Shown here in pieces: positions 1 through 9,269 of a DNA stretch of 64,000 nt. The translations under genes and the position numbers were made by a program. How positions within the stretch are numbered: the stretch's first letter is position 1; each line of letters starts with the position of its first letter. This DNA is from Oceanobacillus timonensis. GTDB taxonomy: Bacteria > Bacillota > Bacilli > Bacillales > Amphibacillaceae. The stretch covers positions 1,504,169 through 1,568,168 of the forward strand of contig NZ_LT800497.1 in assembly GCF_900166635.1 (NCBI RefSeq). The letters are read 5' to 3'. The notes under the pieces are model-generated. The model was given only the letters and a program-made list of their open reading frames with translations, was not told where the DNA came from and did no database searches.

Positions 1-387
1 ATGTCCATGATCATGATGCCTATTATGACTGCCGGCTTGAATCAGCTTCCAGAAAGACTTCATCCGCATGGTACAGCGATGGTGAACACGGTTCGTTCTG
101 TTTCTGGTGCTATTGGAACGGCATTCCTGGTTACAGTCATGACCAACCAGGCCAAAAACAGTATGGAAGGGATTATTGCAGATAATCATTTTAATCCTGC
201 AAATCAACAAGATATGTTGCACGCCGCTCATCTGGCACAAGTAGAAGGAATCAATGATGCCTTTATGGTGTCAACGGTATTTGCGGTAATTGGATTGATT
301 CTTGCCTTCTTTATTAAGCGAGGCAGATCAAAACAAGAGGAAGCACCGGAATTACAACAAGAAAATCTTACAGCGGAAAAAGCCTAA
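1..387 (+). CDS. MFS drug:H+ antiporter (DHA2/EmrB-QacA type), C-terminal part only
   Basis: The window opens inside this gene, so only the last 128 codons are visible. They hold the end of a major facilitator protein. The stretch GTAMVNTVRSVSGAIGTA (residues 25-42 of the fragment) is typical of the second half of 14-helix DHA2 multidrug exporters (LmrB/EmrB/QacA). One further membrane helix follows at about 88-106, then a charged, Glu-rich cytosolic tail. Such proteins expel hydrophobic or cationic drugs in exchange for protons. The substrate cannot be told. The true start lies upstream of the window. A strong hairpin terminator follows the stop codon. Confidence 0.85.
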   Translation: MSMIMMPIMTAGLNQLPERLHPHGTAMVNTVRSVSGAIGTAFLVTVMTNQAKNSMEGIIADNHFNPANQQDMLHAAHLAQVEGINDAFMVSTVFAVIGLILAFFIKRGRSKQEEAPELQQENLTAEKA

Positions 388-392
388 AATGA

Positions 393-433
393 AAAACAGG
401 GTGTTGATCAGAAAATGATCAGCACCCTGTTTT
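393..433. terminator. Bidirectional rho-independent terminator
   Basis: An 18-bp stem (393-410 with 416-433, one G-U pair) closes on a GAAAA loop. The stem ends in A and T runs on either side, so it can stop transcription from the exporter gene on the left and from the minus-strand monooxygenase gene on the right. Confidence 0.9.
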
Positions 434-457
434 CATAAGGAAAGAACGCAAAGCAGC

Positions 458-1522
458 CTATTTTTGTAACCTCTCTATTTGTGAAACAACAGCAGCAATG
501 CGTTCGCCTGCCGGTTCTGATTTGCATAACCTTGGATTTTGACCACACCACAGTGACATCCATTCCGGACGTTTTTGTTTTCCAGCTTCCCCTCTTATCG
601 GTTTCGTCAAACTGTTTTGAATCGGGTAAGCTGGCAACTGTTTTTCATATTGCTTCATCTTTATCATGAAATCATTCTGAATCCCTCTCGCAGGTTTGCC
701 GCTAAAAGCAGATGTGATTGCTGATTGGTCCTCTCTGCTGCTTAAGACAGCTTGCTTGTGTTGTTTATTTGCGCCGCTCTCCGAAGTGGTAAGAAATGCT
801 GTGCCCAGTTGAGCTCCTTGTGCACCGAGAACGAGGGAAGCCAGAACACCCCGCCCGTCAGAGATTCCCCCAGCTGCAATCAGTGGAATCGTTACCTGGT
901 CTGCAGTCTGTGGAATAAGCGCCATTGTACCAATCATGGCATCTTCAAAGGAACCCGAAAATGTTCCGCGATGACCGCCCGCTTCACTTCCTTGCATAAC
1001 GACCATATCCATGCCGCTTTCTTCATTAGCTTTTGCTTCAGCGACTGTTGTAGCCGTGCCCATTAATAAAACGCTTTCTTCTTTTAACTGCTGAAGAATA
1101 GAGCGGGAAGGAATGCCGAAAGTAAAGCTGCATACAGGAATCTGCTCGTCGATCATTATTTGGATTTGCTGATCAAAAACAGTCGTCTGGATTTCATTTA
1201 TTTCCGGCACTTGTGAGATATGTAATGCTTCACGGAAGGGGGAAAGCCATTTGTTGGCCTGATTCACTTCTTCGGAATGCACTTCCGGTGTTTCCGGGGT
1301 AAACAGGTTAACCGCAAAAGGTTTATCTGTTAGCTGTTTTATTTTCCGGATACTTTCCTGTGTCTGTTCTGCATTCAAATAACCAGCACCGAGCGTACCG
1401 AGTCCTCCTGCGTTAGAAACCGCTGCAACCAGTTCTGGCGTCGTGATTCCTCCAGCCATACCAGCCTGAATAATGGGATAACGGATGCCGATTTTTTCAG
1501 TCAATGTATTTTTATTCCACAT
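458..1522 (-). CDS. Nitronate monooxygenase (2-nitropropane dioxygenase family)
   Basis: A 354-residue, full-length FMN-dependent TIM-barrel enzyme. It begins with the family signature YPIIQAGMAGGITTPELVAA. It carries the flavin-binding GSEAGGHRGTF motif near residue 180 and AAGGISDGRGVLASLVLGAQ near 217, which binds the FMN phosphate. Members oxidise alkyl nitronates such as propionate-3-nitronate; close relatives include the enoyl-ACP reductase FabK, so the substrate is inferred. The start is an ATG with AAGGAGG 8 bases upstream. The gene is monocistronic and converges on the exporter gene with a shared terminator. Nothing unusual was seen. Confidence 0.9.
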   Translation of the reverse strand: MWNKNTLTEKIGIRYPIIQAGMAGGITTPELVAAVSNAGGLGTLGAGYLNAEQTQESIRKIKQLTDKPFAVNLFTPETPEVHSEEVNQANKWLSPFREALHISQVPEINEIQTTVFDQQIQIMIDEQIPVCSFTFGIPSRSILQQLKEESVLLMGTATTVAEAKANEESGMDMVVMQGSEAGGHRGTFSGSFEDAMIGTMALIPQTADQVTIPLIAAGGISDGRGVLASLVLGAQGAQLGTAFLTTSESGANKQHKQAVLSSREDQSAITSAFSGKPARGIQNDFMIKMKQYEKQLPAYPIQNSLTKPIRGEAGKQKRPEWMSLWCGQNPRLCKSEPAGERIAAVVSQIERLQK

Positions 1523-1654
1523 CGTGCTTCCTCCTTATAATCTCCATTTATTTATACTACATCTATCATAACATGAAGCGTTTAAACTGTATTGTTTCTG
1601 AAGTTACTTCCGGTTAGGGAGCAGCTATCGTGAAAATGACGATATATATTTTTT

Positions 1655-1694
1655 AAAACAAAAAATGGATAAGATAAAATATCCAATCCATTTT
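1655..1694 (-). terminator. Minus-strand terminator after the small membrane-protein pseudogene
   Basis: Bases 1662-1670 pair with 1686-1694 (9 bp, extendable inside). Reading the minus strand, a T-rich tract follows. The stem touches the last codon of the 1693-2073 reading frame, which supports reading that frame as one ancestral gene. Confidence 0.6.
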
Positions 1695-2073
1695 AAAAGC
1701 TATATGTATTTTTATTATTTCCTGTAGACAGGGTTACAAAAATACTTGCAATACATAAAACAGTACCAATGATTGCTACAATCACGACGAACACTCCTGC
1801 TGATGCAAAAAAGCTTGCCAGCATGGCCCCGAAAAAAGCAATGGCAATCAAAGCCTGTTAGATTGCTGAAATCATTTTTGCAACAGAATGATGCAGGAAT
1901 GATAAGAGGAAAGGTGGTAAGAACAATACGACTACCATCCCGATTGAAATCAGCAGACCGGCAGGATCATCATAAGAAATGGTGTTAGAACCAGTTGTGT
2001 GCCGGACAGTTAATAAAATGCAAGCAATTGCGCTCACTAATGTCAAAACAATCATCAGAATCTTTTTAGACAT
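1693..2073 (-). pseudogene. Small four-helix membrane protein gene interrupted by one in-frame TAA
   Basis: Translation starts at an ATG (2073) behind AAAGGAG and runs 71 codons to a TAA at 1858-1860. The same frame then stays open for 54 more codons (starting QALIAIAFFGAMLASFFASA) and ends at TAA 1693-1695, next to a terminator. Both halves are strongly hydrophobic, with about two helices each, so the whole would be a 126-residue, four-helix protein with one nonsense codon at position 72. I do not recognise the family for certain; it resembles small DUF5391-type Bacillus membrane proteins. Either the gene is dead or the first two helices act alone. A sequencing error is the other explanation. 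Confidence 0.7.
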
Positions 2074-2259
2074 GGTAAAACTCCTTTCTCTGTTTTAATA
2101 TAACATATTTTTTAATCCATTCGCTGCTTCATCTTCGGTGGATTATTAGTTAAATAATGGAAACCTATGTTTCGGGGAGTTTGAAGGAATAAAAGTTTCA
2201 TGAAAGGGAAAGGTATCTATATATTCATTATATTGGTGTCATATAGGAGGAGATAAAAA

Positions 2260-3120
2260 GTGAGTAAGGATTTTTCTTACGGAGATGATTATACATATCT
2301 CCCTGCCACGTCTGTCAATAGTGGCGCCTGGATAGAAGTATTGCCAGATATCTATTGTCTTACAATCCAAATTGTTAACATCTGTTTCGTAAAGAATCAT
2401 AAATCAAACCATTTTGTATTAATAGATGCGGGAATGCCGAAATCAGCAGATAAAATTATCGAAATGACGGAAGAACATTTTGGAAAGAACAGCCGGCCGG
2501 AAGCAATTATTTTAACACATGGTCATTTTGATCATGTGGGGGCACTGGTTGATTTAGTCAAGCATTGGGATGTACCTGTTTATGCTCATAAGTTAGAACT
2601 CCCTTTTTTAACTGGAAAAAAGAGCTACCCCAAACCTGATCCAGGTGTAGAAGGTGGTCTCGTTGCGAAGGCTTCTGCTATGTTTCCAAATGAACCGGTC
2701 AACTTAGGGAGCAGCGTAGTAGAACTCCCGGCTGATGGCAGTGTTCCTGAGATGCCTGATTGGCGATGGGTACACACGCCAGGTCATTCACCAGGTCATA
2801 TTTCTCTATATAGGGATACGGACCGTGTTCTGGTTGCTGGGGATGCATTTATTACCGTAAAACAAGATTCCTTGTATAAGGTGATGGTACAGGACAGGGA
2901 AGTACACGGGCCGCCAAGATATTTTACTACAGATTGGGAAGCGGCAAAGAAATCAGTCCAAACATTGGCAACTTTAAACCCTGCGATTGCAGTAACTGGG
3001 CATGGCGAGCCAATGTATGAGGAAGAACTTACGGAAGGACTGGAGGAATTAGTAAATACATTTGATCAGACAGCTATTCCTGACTTTGGCCGATATGTGG
3101 ACCGTGAGCAGGATCAGTAA
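2260..3120 (+). CDS. MBL-fold metallo-hydrolase
   Basis: A 286-residue metallo-beta-lactamase-fold hydrolase, probably cytosolic because no signal peptide is seen. The zinc motif is THGHFDHVG (H87, H89, D91, H92). The third histidine lies in HTPGHSPGHISLY near 173, the bridging aspartate in LVAGDAF near 195 and the last histidine in VTGHGEPM near 248. All metal ligands are present, so it should be active. Its class includes glyoxalase II-like and lactonase-like enzymes; the substrate cannot be read from sequence. The start is GTG at 2260, 7 bases after AGGAGGAG. It is monocistronic with its own terminator. Confidence 0.85.
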   Translation: MSKDFSYGDDYTYLPATSVNSGAWIEVLPDIYCLTIQIVNICFVKNHKSNHFVLIDAGMPKSADKIIEMTEEHFGKNSRPEAIILTHGHFDHVGALVDLVKHWDVPVYAHKLELPFLTGKKSYPKPDPGVEGGLVAKASAMFPNEPVNLGSSVVELPADGSVPEMPDWRWVHTPGHSPGHISLYRDTDRVLVAGDAFITVKQDSLYKVMVQDREVHGPPRYFTTDWEAAKKSVQTLATLNPAIAVTGHGEPMYEEELTEGLEELVNTFDQTAIPDFGRYVDREQDQ

Positions 3121-3126
3121 ATAAAG

Positions 3127-3163
3127 GCAGCTTTTTCAGAGAAAGTGAAAAAGCTGTCTTTTT
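3127..3163 (+). terminator. Rho-independent terminator
   Basis: The stem GGCAGCTTTTTCA pairs with TGAAAAAGCTGTC and a T5 run follows, just after the stop of the MBL hydrolase gene. Confidence 0.85.
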
Positions 3164-3446
3164 ATTATACTAGATAATGAAAGTGAATATAATAAAATGT
3201 TATTTTCAGCGTTCAGTTAACATTTCCTCGAATATTTTTTAATTATCTCTCATGACGTCCTTGCTTTATCCGTTTGGACTTTCTTTCGTACAAATTGCAA
3301 ATAATATGATAAATTGGTTTCGTATCTATATAAAATGGGAATAGGAAGTAATCTATGTTTTAGGAAGTGATAGACGATATGTGAGAAGTATGTGAGCATA
3401 AAAATTATAGAGAAAGAAGAACTGTATAAAAAACGGGAGGAAGTTG
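3164..3446. other. AT-rich upstream region of the symporter operon, no gene seen
   Basis: About 280 bases without a convincing reading frame. No clean sigma-A promoter or riboswitch-like fold was recognised. The strong site GGGAGG at 3435-3440 belongs to the next gene. Confidence 0.4.
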
Positions 3447-4886
3447 ATGAACTGGTATATTACATATTTTATTCTGTATTTCGGGATGATGCTGGGCGTG
3501 GCCTGGTATTACTATTATAAAATTAAAACATATGAGGAGTATATGATCGGCTCCTGGAGTACAGGCTTTTGGAAAATCACAGGAACAATTATTAGTACGA
3601 ATGCAGGGGCAGCAGTATTTATAGGCTGGGTTGGTCTTGGTTTTACGGTCGGTTTTTCAGGTTATTTTAAATTTGCGCTGGTAGCTTATATATTCAGTCT
3701 GCTTTTAGTACTGCTTTTTGCCAAGCCGCTCAGACGCCAAAAATTATTTACATTAGCTGAATTATTTACGGTAAGATTTGGCGGACGTGCAGGAATGGTT
3801 CCTTCTATTATTTCGGCATTTGTCTATTCTGTACCGACGATAGGATTGCAGCTGGTGGGAATGTCCACGGTATTTAACATTACACTTGGATGGGAATTAA
3901 ATACGGGATTATTTGTCAGCACCATTTTAATTCTGTTATTTACTATTTTAGGCGGCCTTCCCGCTACAATTATTACCGATGCTGTTCAATCGCTGATTAT
4001 TATCATAGGTCTGGTGATACTGACTATTTCTGTTGTTGCTCATGTTGGAGGAATCGGGGATTTATTCAACAATACAACATTTACCTATTTGAGTCCTATC
4101 AGTCCGGATGGGTTAACGGATACATTGCTGTACGCTTTATCAGTAGGTCCATTCTATCTTGTCTGGCAGTCTACATGGCAACGGATTTTTGCCGCTAAAG
4201 ATGAGAGAACAGCACTGACAGCTGGAATCACTGGTCATATTATTGTTGCTGCGATTTCATTTTTCCCATTTTTAATCGGAGTTGCTGCAAGGCAGTTTGT
4301 CGATTTGAATATGGAACAAGATCTGGTGTTTTCTTATGTGACGAATGAATTGCTTCCAGCACCAGTAGCCGGCATTATTTTTGTTGCATTGCTTGCTGCA
4401 TTAATGACAGGAGCGACTTCCTTTAATCTGCAGGGAGCAAGTAATTTAACAAGAGATTTTTACCAAGTGATGATTCATCCGAATGCAACCAATGCAAGGT
4501 TATTGCTTGTTTCTCGATTATCTGTTATTTGCATTACCATTCTAGGTGCAGGGGCAGCGCTGTTTATCACCAATATCAATGACGCTTATCGCTGGGCATT
4601 AATGGTTAATGGGGTGATACTTGTTTTTCCATTTTTAGCAATTATGTTCTGGAAGCGAGTGACCAAAGCGGGTGTGTTTATCACGATGGTCGGCTCATTC
4701 GTTTTTATCCTGATTTATCCATATACCGGGTTACCGTTTGACCAGGCACTTGCCGGCTATGTATTTTCTTTTATTCTGCTGGTTGTGGCAAGTCTGTGTA
4801 CATCGCATGATAAGACCGAAGTGGTCATGACCGCTATGCGCCATAAGCTGGTAGATGAAAAACATCACACAAAGGAGTTGGAATAA
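3447..4886 (+). CDS. Sodium:solute symporter (SSS family)
   Basis: A 479-residue membrane protein with about 12-13 hydrophobic helices. It has the SSS-type pattern of a Tyr-rich first loop followed by TGTIISTNAGAAVFIGWVGLGF near residue 46 and a conserved block LLAALMTGATSFNLQGASNLTRDFY near 320. These proteins use the sodium gradient to import sugars, amino acids, carboxylates or nucleosides. The substrate is unknown. A TTG lies one codon earlier, but the ATG at 3447 has the better spacing (6 bases) from GGGAGG. Its stop is followed directly by the ATG of an amidohydrolase, suggesting that it imports the substrate or a precursor for that enzyme. Confidence 0.85.
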   Translation: MNWYITYFILYFGMMLGVAWYYYYKIKTYEEYMIGSWSTGFWKITGTIISTNAGAAVFIGWVGLGFTVGFSGYFKFALVAYIFSLLLVLLFAKPLRRQKLFTLAELFTVRFGGRAGMVPSIISAFVYSVPTIGLQLVGMSTVFNITLGWELNTGLFVSTILILLFTILGGLPATIITDAVQSLIIIIGLVILTISVVAHVGGIGDLFNNTTFTYLSPISPDGLTDTLLYALSVGPFYLVWQSTWQRIFAAKDERTALTAGITGHIIVAAISFFPFLIGVAARQFVDLNMEQDLVFSYVTNELLPAPVAGIIFVALLAALMTGATSFNLQGASNLTRDFYQVMIHPNATNARLLLVSRLSVICITILGAGAALFITNINDAYRWALMVNGVILVFPFLAIMFWKRVTKAGVFITMVGSFVFILIYPYTGLPFDQALAGYVFSFILLVVASLCTSHDKTEVVMTAMRHKLVDEKHHTKELE

Positions 4887-6494
4887 ATGGTTATCAATAA
4901 AATAACCAACGCAAATGTACTCGATTTATTAAATAATAATGTATATCTCGCGACAGTTGAGCTGTCGGAGGGACGAATCCGGGAGATAAGGGAGCAAAAT
5001 GGAGTCGTAACGGATAATGACGCTCTGGATTTAAAGGGCAAATGGTTATCACCAGGCTTTATTGATACGCATAGTCATTTAATTATGTACAGCAGTTTTC
5101 GTAAACAAATGAATTGCTCGCCTGAAAATGTAAGCAGTATTTCAGATATGATTGAAACGTTTAAAGAACATAAAGATGCGGTTACTGTCGACGGATGGCT
5201 GCGTGGATATGGTTATAATGAGTTTGAATTGGCGGAAGGGCGTCATCCAAACCGTTTTGATTTGGATCAGATTTCAACAGACCTGCCTATTTATATTCAG
5301 CAGAGTTCTGCACATATGGGAGCAGTCAATACGAAAGCTTTGGAAATAATGGGAGTAGGATTACATGATCCAGACCCTAAAGGTGGACGATATGAACGTG
5401 ATGAAAATGGACTGGTCAATGGCGTGTTGTTTGAGTTTCCGGCTTTGGATAAAGTGAAAGCAGTACTTCCACAGGCAAAAGCAGATGTGCTGGCAGAAGA
5501 TATCGAAGCAGGCGTCAAAGCTTATCAGGCAAAAGGAATAACCAATACGACCGAGATGGGGGTTGGTATTTATTCCGGAATGGACGATTATGAAGCGGTA
5601 CTTCAATTTTTAAAGACCCCTCAAAAAATCCGGACAAGGTGGGCGATTGCTTATCAGCTGCTGCTTCATGAGCCAAAGCTCCAACAAGTCCATGCAACAG
5701 AGTTACAAGAAAAATTTGAAACACGAAGCGGTGGATATAGTACGCTGGCAGGTGCTAAATTTTTCAGCGACGGTTCGATTCAGCTGCATACAGCAGCGAT
5801 TCGTGGAGATTATTACGATGGCGAACCATCGGATGACCTGCAACTTGAAAAAGAAGAATTAGAAGAACTTTTCAATCATTTTCAACAGCTTGGCTACCCG
5901 TTGATTACACACGCTAATGGGGACAAGGCTGCAGGTACAGTGATAGAAGCTTATAAAGCAACTTCTGGAACGAAAACAAACAGTCTGATGAATCGAATTG
6001 AACACTTGCAAACAGTGAATAAAGCGGACATTGCTGAAATGACGAAGCATGCTATCGGCGGGTCTTTCTTTACCAACCATATTTATTACTTTGGAGATAT
6101 CCATAAAAAATTCTTTTTAGGTCCGGAAAAAGTCCAAAACTTGGATCCTGTCAGATGGGCAGAAGATAAAGGGATGACATTTACAATCCATTCTGATAGC
6201 CCGGTAACAGATATCTCGCCGCTTGATTCTATCAGAATTGCCGTCGAACGTAAAACAAGACAAGGAGAATTGCTTGGAGAACATCAACAGCTGACAAGGT
6301 TGGAAGCTTATAAAAAGATGACAGTAGATGCTGCTATATTGAACGGAACGGATTTAGAAGAGGGAAGTATCAATGAAGGTAAATTTGCAGATTTTGTCGT
6401 ACTGGAACAAAACCCGCTTGATGCATCAGTAGCGTTATCGGATGATTTGGTGGAAATGACCATTGTTGGTGGCGAAGTAGTCTATCAAAAATAG
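4887..6494 (+). CDS. Amidohydrolase family protein (YtcJ-like, Amidohydro_3)
   Basis: A 535-residue metal-dependent hydrolase of the amidohydrolase superfamily. It carries the HxH metal site in GFIDTHSHLIMYS (near residue 55), a second metal histidine in ITHANGDKAAG (near 338), a third in MNRIEHLQ (near 370), and the catalytic aspartate in TIHSDSPVTDISPLDSIR (near 435). The C-terminal FADFVVLEQNPLD closes the beta-sandwich typical of the group. YtcJ-like members hydrolyse N-substituted formamides and related amides, but the exact substrate is open. The ATG follows the symporter stop codon without a gap, with AAAGGAG 9 bases upstream, so the two are co-transcribed and probably coupled in translation. 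Confidence 0.85.
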   Translation: MVINKITNANVLDLLNNNVYLATVELSEGRIREIREQNGVVTDNDALDLKGKWLSPGFIDTHSHLIMYSSFRKQMNCSPENVSSISDMIETFKEHKDAVTVDGWLRGYGYNEFELAEGRHPNRFDLDQISTDLPIYIQQSSAHMGAVNTKALEIMGVGLHDPDPKGGRYERDENGLVNGVLFEFPALDKVKAVLPQAKADVLAEDIEAGVKAYQAKGITNTTEMGVGIYSGMDDYEAVLQFLKTPQKIRTRWAIAYQLLLHEPKLQQVHATELQEKFETRSGGYSTLAGAKFFSDGSIQLHTAAIRGDYYDGEPSDDLQLEKEELEELFNHFQQLGYPLITHANGDKAAGTVIEAYKATSGTKTNSLMNRIEHLQTVNKADIAEMTKHAIGGSFFTNHIYYFGDIHKKFFLGPEKVQNLDPVRWAEDKGMTFTIHSDSPVTDISPLDSIRIAVERKTRQGELLGEHQQLTRLEAYKKMTVDAAILNGTDLEEGSINEGKFADFVVLEQNPLDASVALSDDLVEMTIVGGEVVYQK

Positions 6495-6592
6495 TTGAAA
6501 TTTTATTCCAAAAATGAATCCAATTTGTTTTCATATACAAGTAAAGGTATCTTACAATGAGTGAACGATATACGAAAGGGGAGGGGAATGCC

Positions 6593-7141
6593 GTGTTATT
6601 TGAATCAGAAAGAATCCGGTTGAGAAAAATAATCAAGGACGACGCAGTACTTTACCATAAATGGAGAAATGATGTGCAAGTAATGCATTCGACCAGTCCA
6701 TTTTTAGATGTTTATCCAATGAAAGCGACAGAAGATTTTATAGAATATGCTATTCTGAAATCGGAAACATCAAAAGGCTATATAATGGTCGATAAAAAAA
6801 CAGAAATGTCTATTGGTATTGTGTCTTTAATCCATATAGATTATAAAAATCGGAATGCAGAGTGCATTATTGATATTGGTGAGAAAGAATATTGGGGAAA
6901 AGGGTATGGATTAGAAGGATTGAACCTGCTGTTGGATTATGCTTTTTATGAGTTAAATCTGCACAGAGTATCCTTACGGGTATTTTCATTTAATAAGCGG
7001 GCAATCAAATTATATAAGAAAATGGGCTTTGAAGCTGAAGGGACGAGCAGACAATCTCTGTTTCGAGATGGCAAGTGGCATGATATTTGTCACATGGGTA
7101 TTTTGCAAGCAGAGTATTTTAAGAAAAAAGAAACAAAATAA
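6593..7141 (+). CDS. GNAT acetyltransferase, RimJ/RimL-like
   Basis: A GCN5-related N-acetyltransferase of 182 residues. The acetyl-CoA loop is seen in EYWGKGYGLEGLNLLLDYAF, followed by HRVSLRVFSFNKRAIKLYKKMGFEAEG, the usual beta5-alpha4 and GF ending. Close relatives acetylate ribosomal proteins, aminoglycosides or polyamines; the substrate here is unknown. I chose GTG at 6593 because AAAGGGGAGGGG lies 6-7 bases before it and the protein then begins with LFESERIRLR, as family members do. An ATG 12 codons upstream (6557) is the alternative. It ends at a strong bidirectional terminator. Confidence 0.8.
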   Translation: MLFESERIRLRKIIKDDAVLYHKWRNDVQVMHSTSPFLDVYPMKATEDFIEYAILKSETSKGYIMVDKKTEMSIGIVSLIHIDYKNRNAECIIDIGEKEYWGKGYGLEGLNLLLDYAFYELNLHRVSLRVFSFNKRAIKLYKKMGFEAEGTSRQSLFRDGKWHDICHMGILQAEYFKKKETK

Positions 7142-7150
7142 ACACTTACA

Positions 7151-7194
7151 AAAATCAGGAGCAGAAATAAAGAAATTTCTGCTCCTGATTTTTT
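7151..7194. terminator. Bidirectional terminator
   Basis: An 18-bp perfect stem (7151-7168 with 7175-7192) ends in T6 on the plus strand and A-rich sequence on the other side. It separates the converging acetyltransferase and coat protein genes. Confidence 0.9.
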
Positions 7195-7214
7195 AGTACA
7201 TGTTATTATTATAT

Positions 7215-7781
7215 TTACATTTGAGGTGGCTGATCCACTGGCTGGTAGATAGAAGCGATTGTCTGTATAGCATTGTCCGGTGCAGCCATTAATGGATAAT
7301 ACCCTTTTTTCGTCATATATTGCCAAATTTCATAAGCGTGATGGTTGCTATTCAAAAAGGCATGCTCCAAAAACGTTCTTAAATCAGGGTTAGCACACTC
7401 TACAGAAGCACTCCCATAGTTTTTGGCAGAACTCTTTTGATTAAGCAAATAAGCTGTAGCAATTTCACGATCCGTATGCTGCTGCACTTCCGTTCGAGGC
7501 GTTGCGGATGGAAATTCAGAAACAGGTGCCTGTGTATAAGATTCTAACATCGGGTTTATTTTAGCTGGCTGAAATTTTGTTATATCAGGTGTTGTCTGAC
7601 TTTGAACAAATTCTACTTTTAAATTATAATCCTGGACATGCAAAGGGAAATGCCGCTGTAATAACCCTTTTAGTTCGGGATCTTGGGCTTGATTGATAAA
7701 GCTGGCCATGCAAGTTATCGTATTATAACATCCTGCAATCAGCTCGCTTAATTCATGTAATTCATGGGAAGCTAACTTCAT
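7215..7781 (-). CDS. CotF-family spore coat protein
   Basis: A 188-residue protein with a ferritin-like helical layout. The second half contains YLLNQKSSAKNYGSASVECANPDLRTFLEHAF and ends in HAYEIWQYMTKKGYYPLMAAP, the pattern of Coat_F proteins that are built into the inner spore coat. The ORF could start 8 codons earlier at 7805. However, those codons contain AAAGGAG, so the ATG at 7781 (MKLASHELHEL) is the better start. It indicates a spore-forming host. No second coat gene lies next to it. Confidence 0.85.
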   Translation of the reverse strand: MKLASHELHELSELIAGCYNTITCMASFINQAQDPELKGLLQRHFPLHVQDYNLKVEFVQSQTTPDITKFQPAKINPMLESYTQAPVSEFPSATPRTEVQQHTDREIATAYLLNQKSSAKNYGSASVECANPDLRTFLEHAFLNSNHHAYEIWQYMTKKGYYPLMAAPDNAIQTIASIYQPVDQPPQM

Positions 7782-7891
7782 GGTAAATACTCCTTTTTTG
7801 TTCATATTTTTCTTATGATTTGCTCTTAAATTTCACTTTATACTCTCATATGTCATTGGAAACCTTACATAAAAATGGAAGTACATATGGT

Positions 7892-8326
7892 CTATTTGTT
7901 TTTGTCTTTTCCATCATAAAATTCTTCACTGGCTTCTGTTTGCATGTTACCCGGATGAACGTGATTTTCATTTTTGTCTGCATGGTCAAAAACAAAATGA
8001 CGTAAGTAGCGATGATAAACAAGTTCGCTTATCGTAATAAAGAAAGCAGTAATTAATGCAGCTGCATCAACGGAAAGCAAACTGTCATATAAAAAGGATC
8101 CTACTCCCCAGATGACGAGATAAGCAAGTGCAAAATCGCCTACTGCAGCTGCTATATTTCCGATTTTTGGCAGTATCAGCATATCTCCTGCAAATGCAGC
8201 GACAGTTAAAATTAAACTGGTAATCATTAAGTTACTGAAAGAAATGTTTAAAACCATCCCTAATGTTATCCATAATATTCCTGTTGTCAGAGCGAATTTA
8301 ATAAAAAGAGCTAAAATGTATTTCAT
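7892..8326 (-). CDS. YndM-like DUF2512 membrane protein
   Basis: A 144-residue protein with four membrane helices (about 5-25, 30-50, 58-78, 85-105) and a charged, His-rich cytosolic tail (HADKNENHVHPGNMQ). Length and helix pattern fit the DUF2512/YndM family of Bacillaceae, whose function is unknown. I chose the ATG at 8326, which follows AGGAAAG; a longer frame to 8359 has no ribosome site. It is transcribed alone in the same direction as the coat protein gene. Confidence 0.75.
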   Translation of the reverse strand: MKYILALFIKFALTTGILWITLGMVLNISFSNLMITSLILTVAAFAGDMLILPKIGNIAAAVGDFALAYLVIWGVGSFLYDSLLSVDAAALITAFFITISELVYHRYLRHFVFDHADKNENHVHPGNMQTEASEEFYDGKDKNK

Positions 8327-8631
8327 CGCATCATCTTTCCTGTCGTATTTTATTAACAATGATATTTTGTGCTCTTATCCAGCTGATTATGCAGGAATCC
8401 AGGGTATTTAATAAAAAGTTTCTATTTCTTAAATAAGCAGGGGAGTGATGTACTTTTTATAGAAAATTGTATGCACTGTTTTTTCTGAGAAATAGCTATT
8501 TAACCAATGTTTATATGTGATTTATTATTTGTTATGAAAGAATAATTATAAATTTTTTTGTATATGTATACATTTATCTTTTTTTATAGTATGATGAAAA
8601 ATATTTTATTTTTTAAAGGAGGATATCAGTC

Positions 8632-9264
8632 ATGGCATTATTTTTTACATATGTAATGGCCGGGCTTGCGATTGCGATGCCAGTAGGGGCAATTACGGTG
8701 GAAATGACCAAGCAAGGGCTGAAAAATGGCTTTATGCATGGCTGGGCTGTCGGGTTAGGAGGAATGACAATCGACCTTGTTTTGATTGCTGCGCTTTATT
8801 TAGGATTGGCGTCCATTCTGCAATTGTCTTTTATTCAGATCCCAATGTGGCTGATTGGCGCAGTATTTCTATTTCTGATTGGTTACGATTCGATAAAAAA
8901 TGCGGATAGTGATATTACATTGGCTGGAGAGAAACCTGCGAAATCAATGCGTTCCTCCTATCGGAATGGATTTCTTGTCGCGGTATCGCCAGGAAACATT
9001 GTATTTTGGTTAAGTGTATTTGGTGCAGTATTAAGTAATACATATAATCCGGCTGAACCGGGCAATTTTTTAATCATAGCGGCTGGTATTTTAACTGGGA
9101 TATTGCTGCATGATATGGGGTTGCTGGCTATTGTAGCTACAACGAGAAAAGTAATGAGCCGTGCAATGATTAAAGGATTTTCCATTATTGCAGGCATTGT
9201 ATTGATTGGTTTTTCCGGATATTTTGTGTATGAATTTTTTAAAGTTGTCACAGATATTATCTGA
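8632..9264 (+). CDS. LysE/RhtB-family amino acid exporter
   Basis: A 210-residue membrane protein with six predicted helices. The LysE-family signature is at the N-terminus (GLAIAMPVGAITVEMTKQGLKNGFMHGWAVGLGG, residues 12-45) and a central FLVAVSPGNIVFWLSVFGA near 115. Such transporters export basic or neutral amino acids or their analogues. The ATG lies 9 bases after AAAGGAGG. An AT-rich 300-base leader precedes it, with an imperfect palindrome TGTATATGTATACA at 8559-8572 that could bind a regulator. It stands alone, and the sequence after it is a degraded gene. Confidence 0.85.
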   Translation: MALFFTYVMAGLAIAMPVGAITVEMTKQGLKNGFMHGWAVGLGGMTIDLVLIAALYLGLASILQLSFIQIPMWLIGAVFLFLIGYDSIKNADSDITLAGEKPAKSMRSSYRNGFLVAVSPGNIVFWLSVFGAVLSNTYNPAEPGNFLIIAAGILTGILLHDMGLLAIVATTRKVMSRAMIKGFSIIAGIVLIGFSGYFVYEFFKVVTDII

Positions 9265-9269
9265 AGGAG

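Noticed and set aside
481..1066. Plus-strand frames of 62 and 104 codons
   Set aside because: They lie antisense to the nitronate monooxygenase gene, with no ribosome site and low-complexity products.
1773..1988. Plus-strand 71-codon frame
   Set aside because: It is antisense to the interrupted membrane-protein gene, is basic and has no recognisable pattern.
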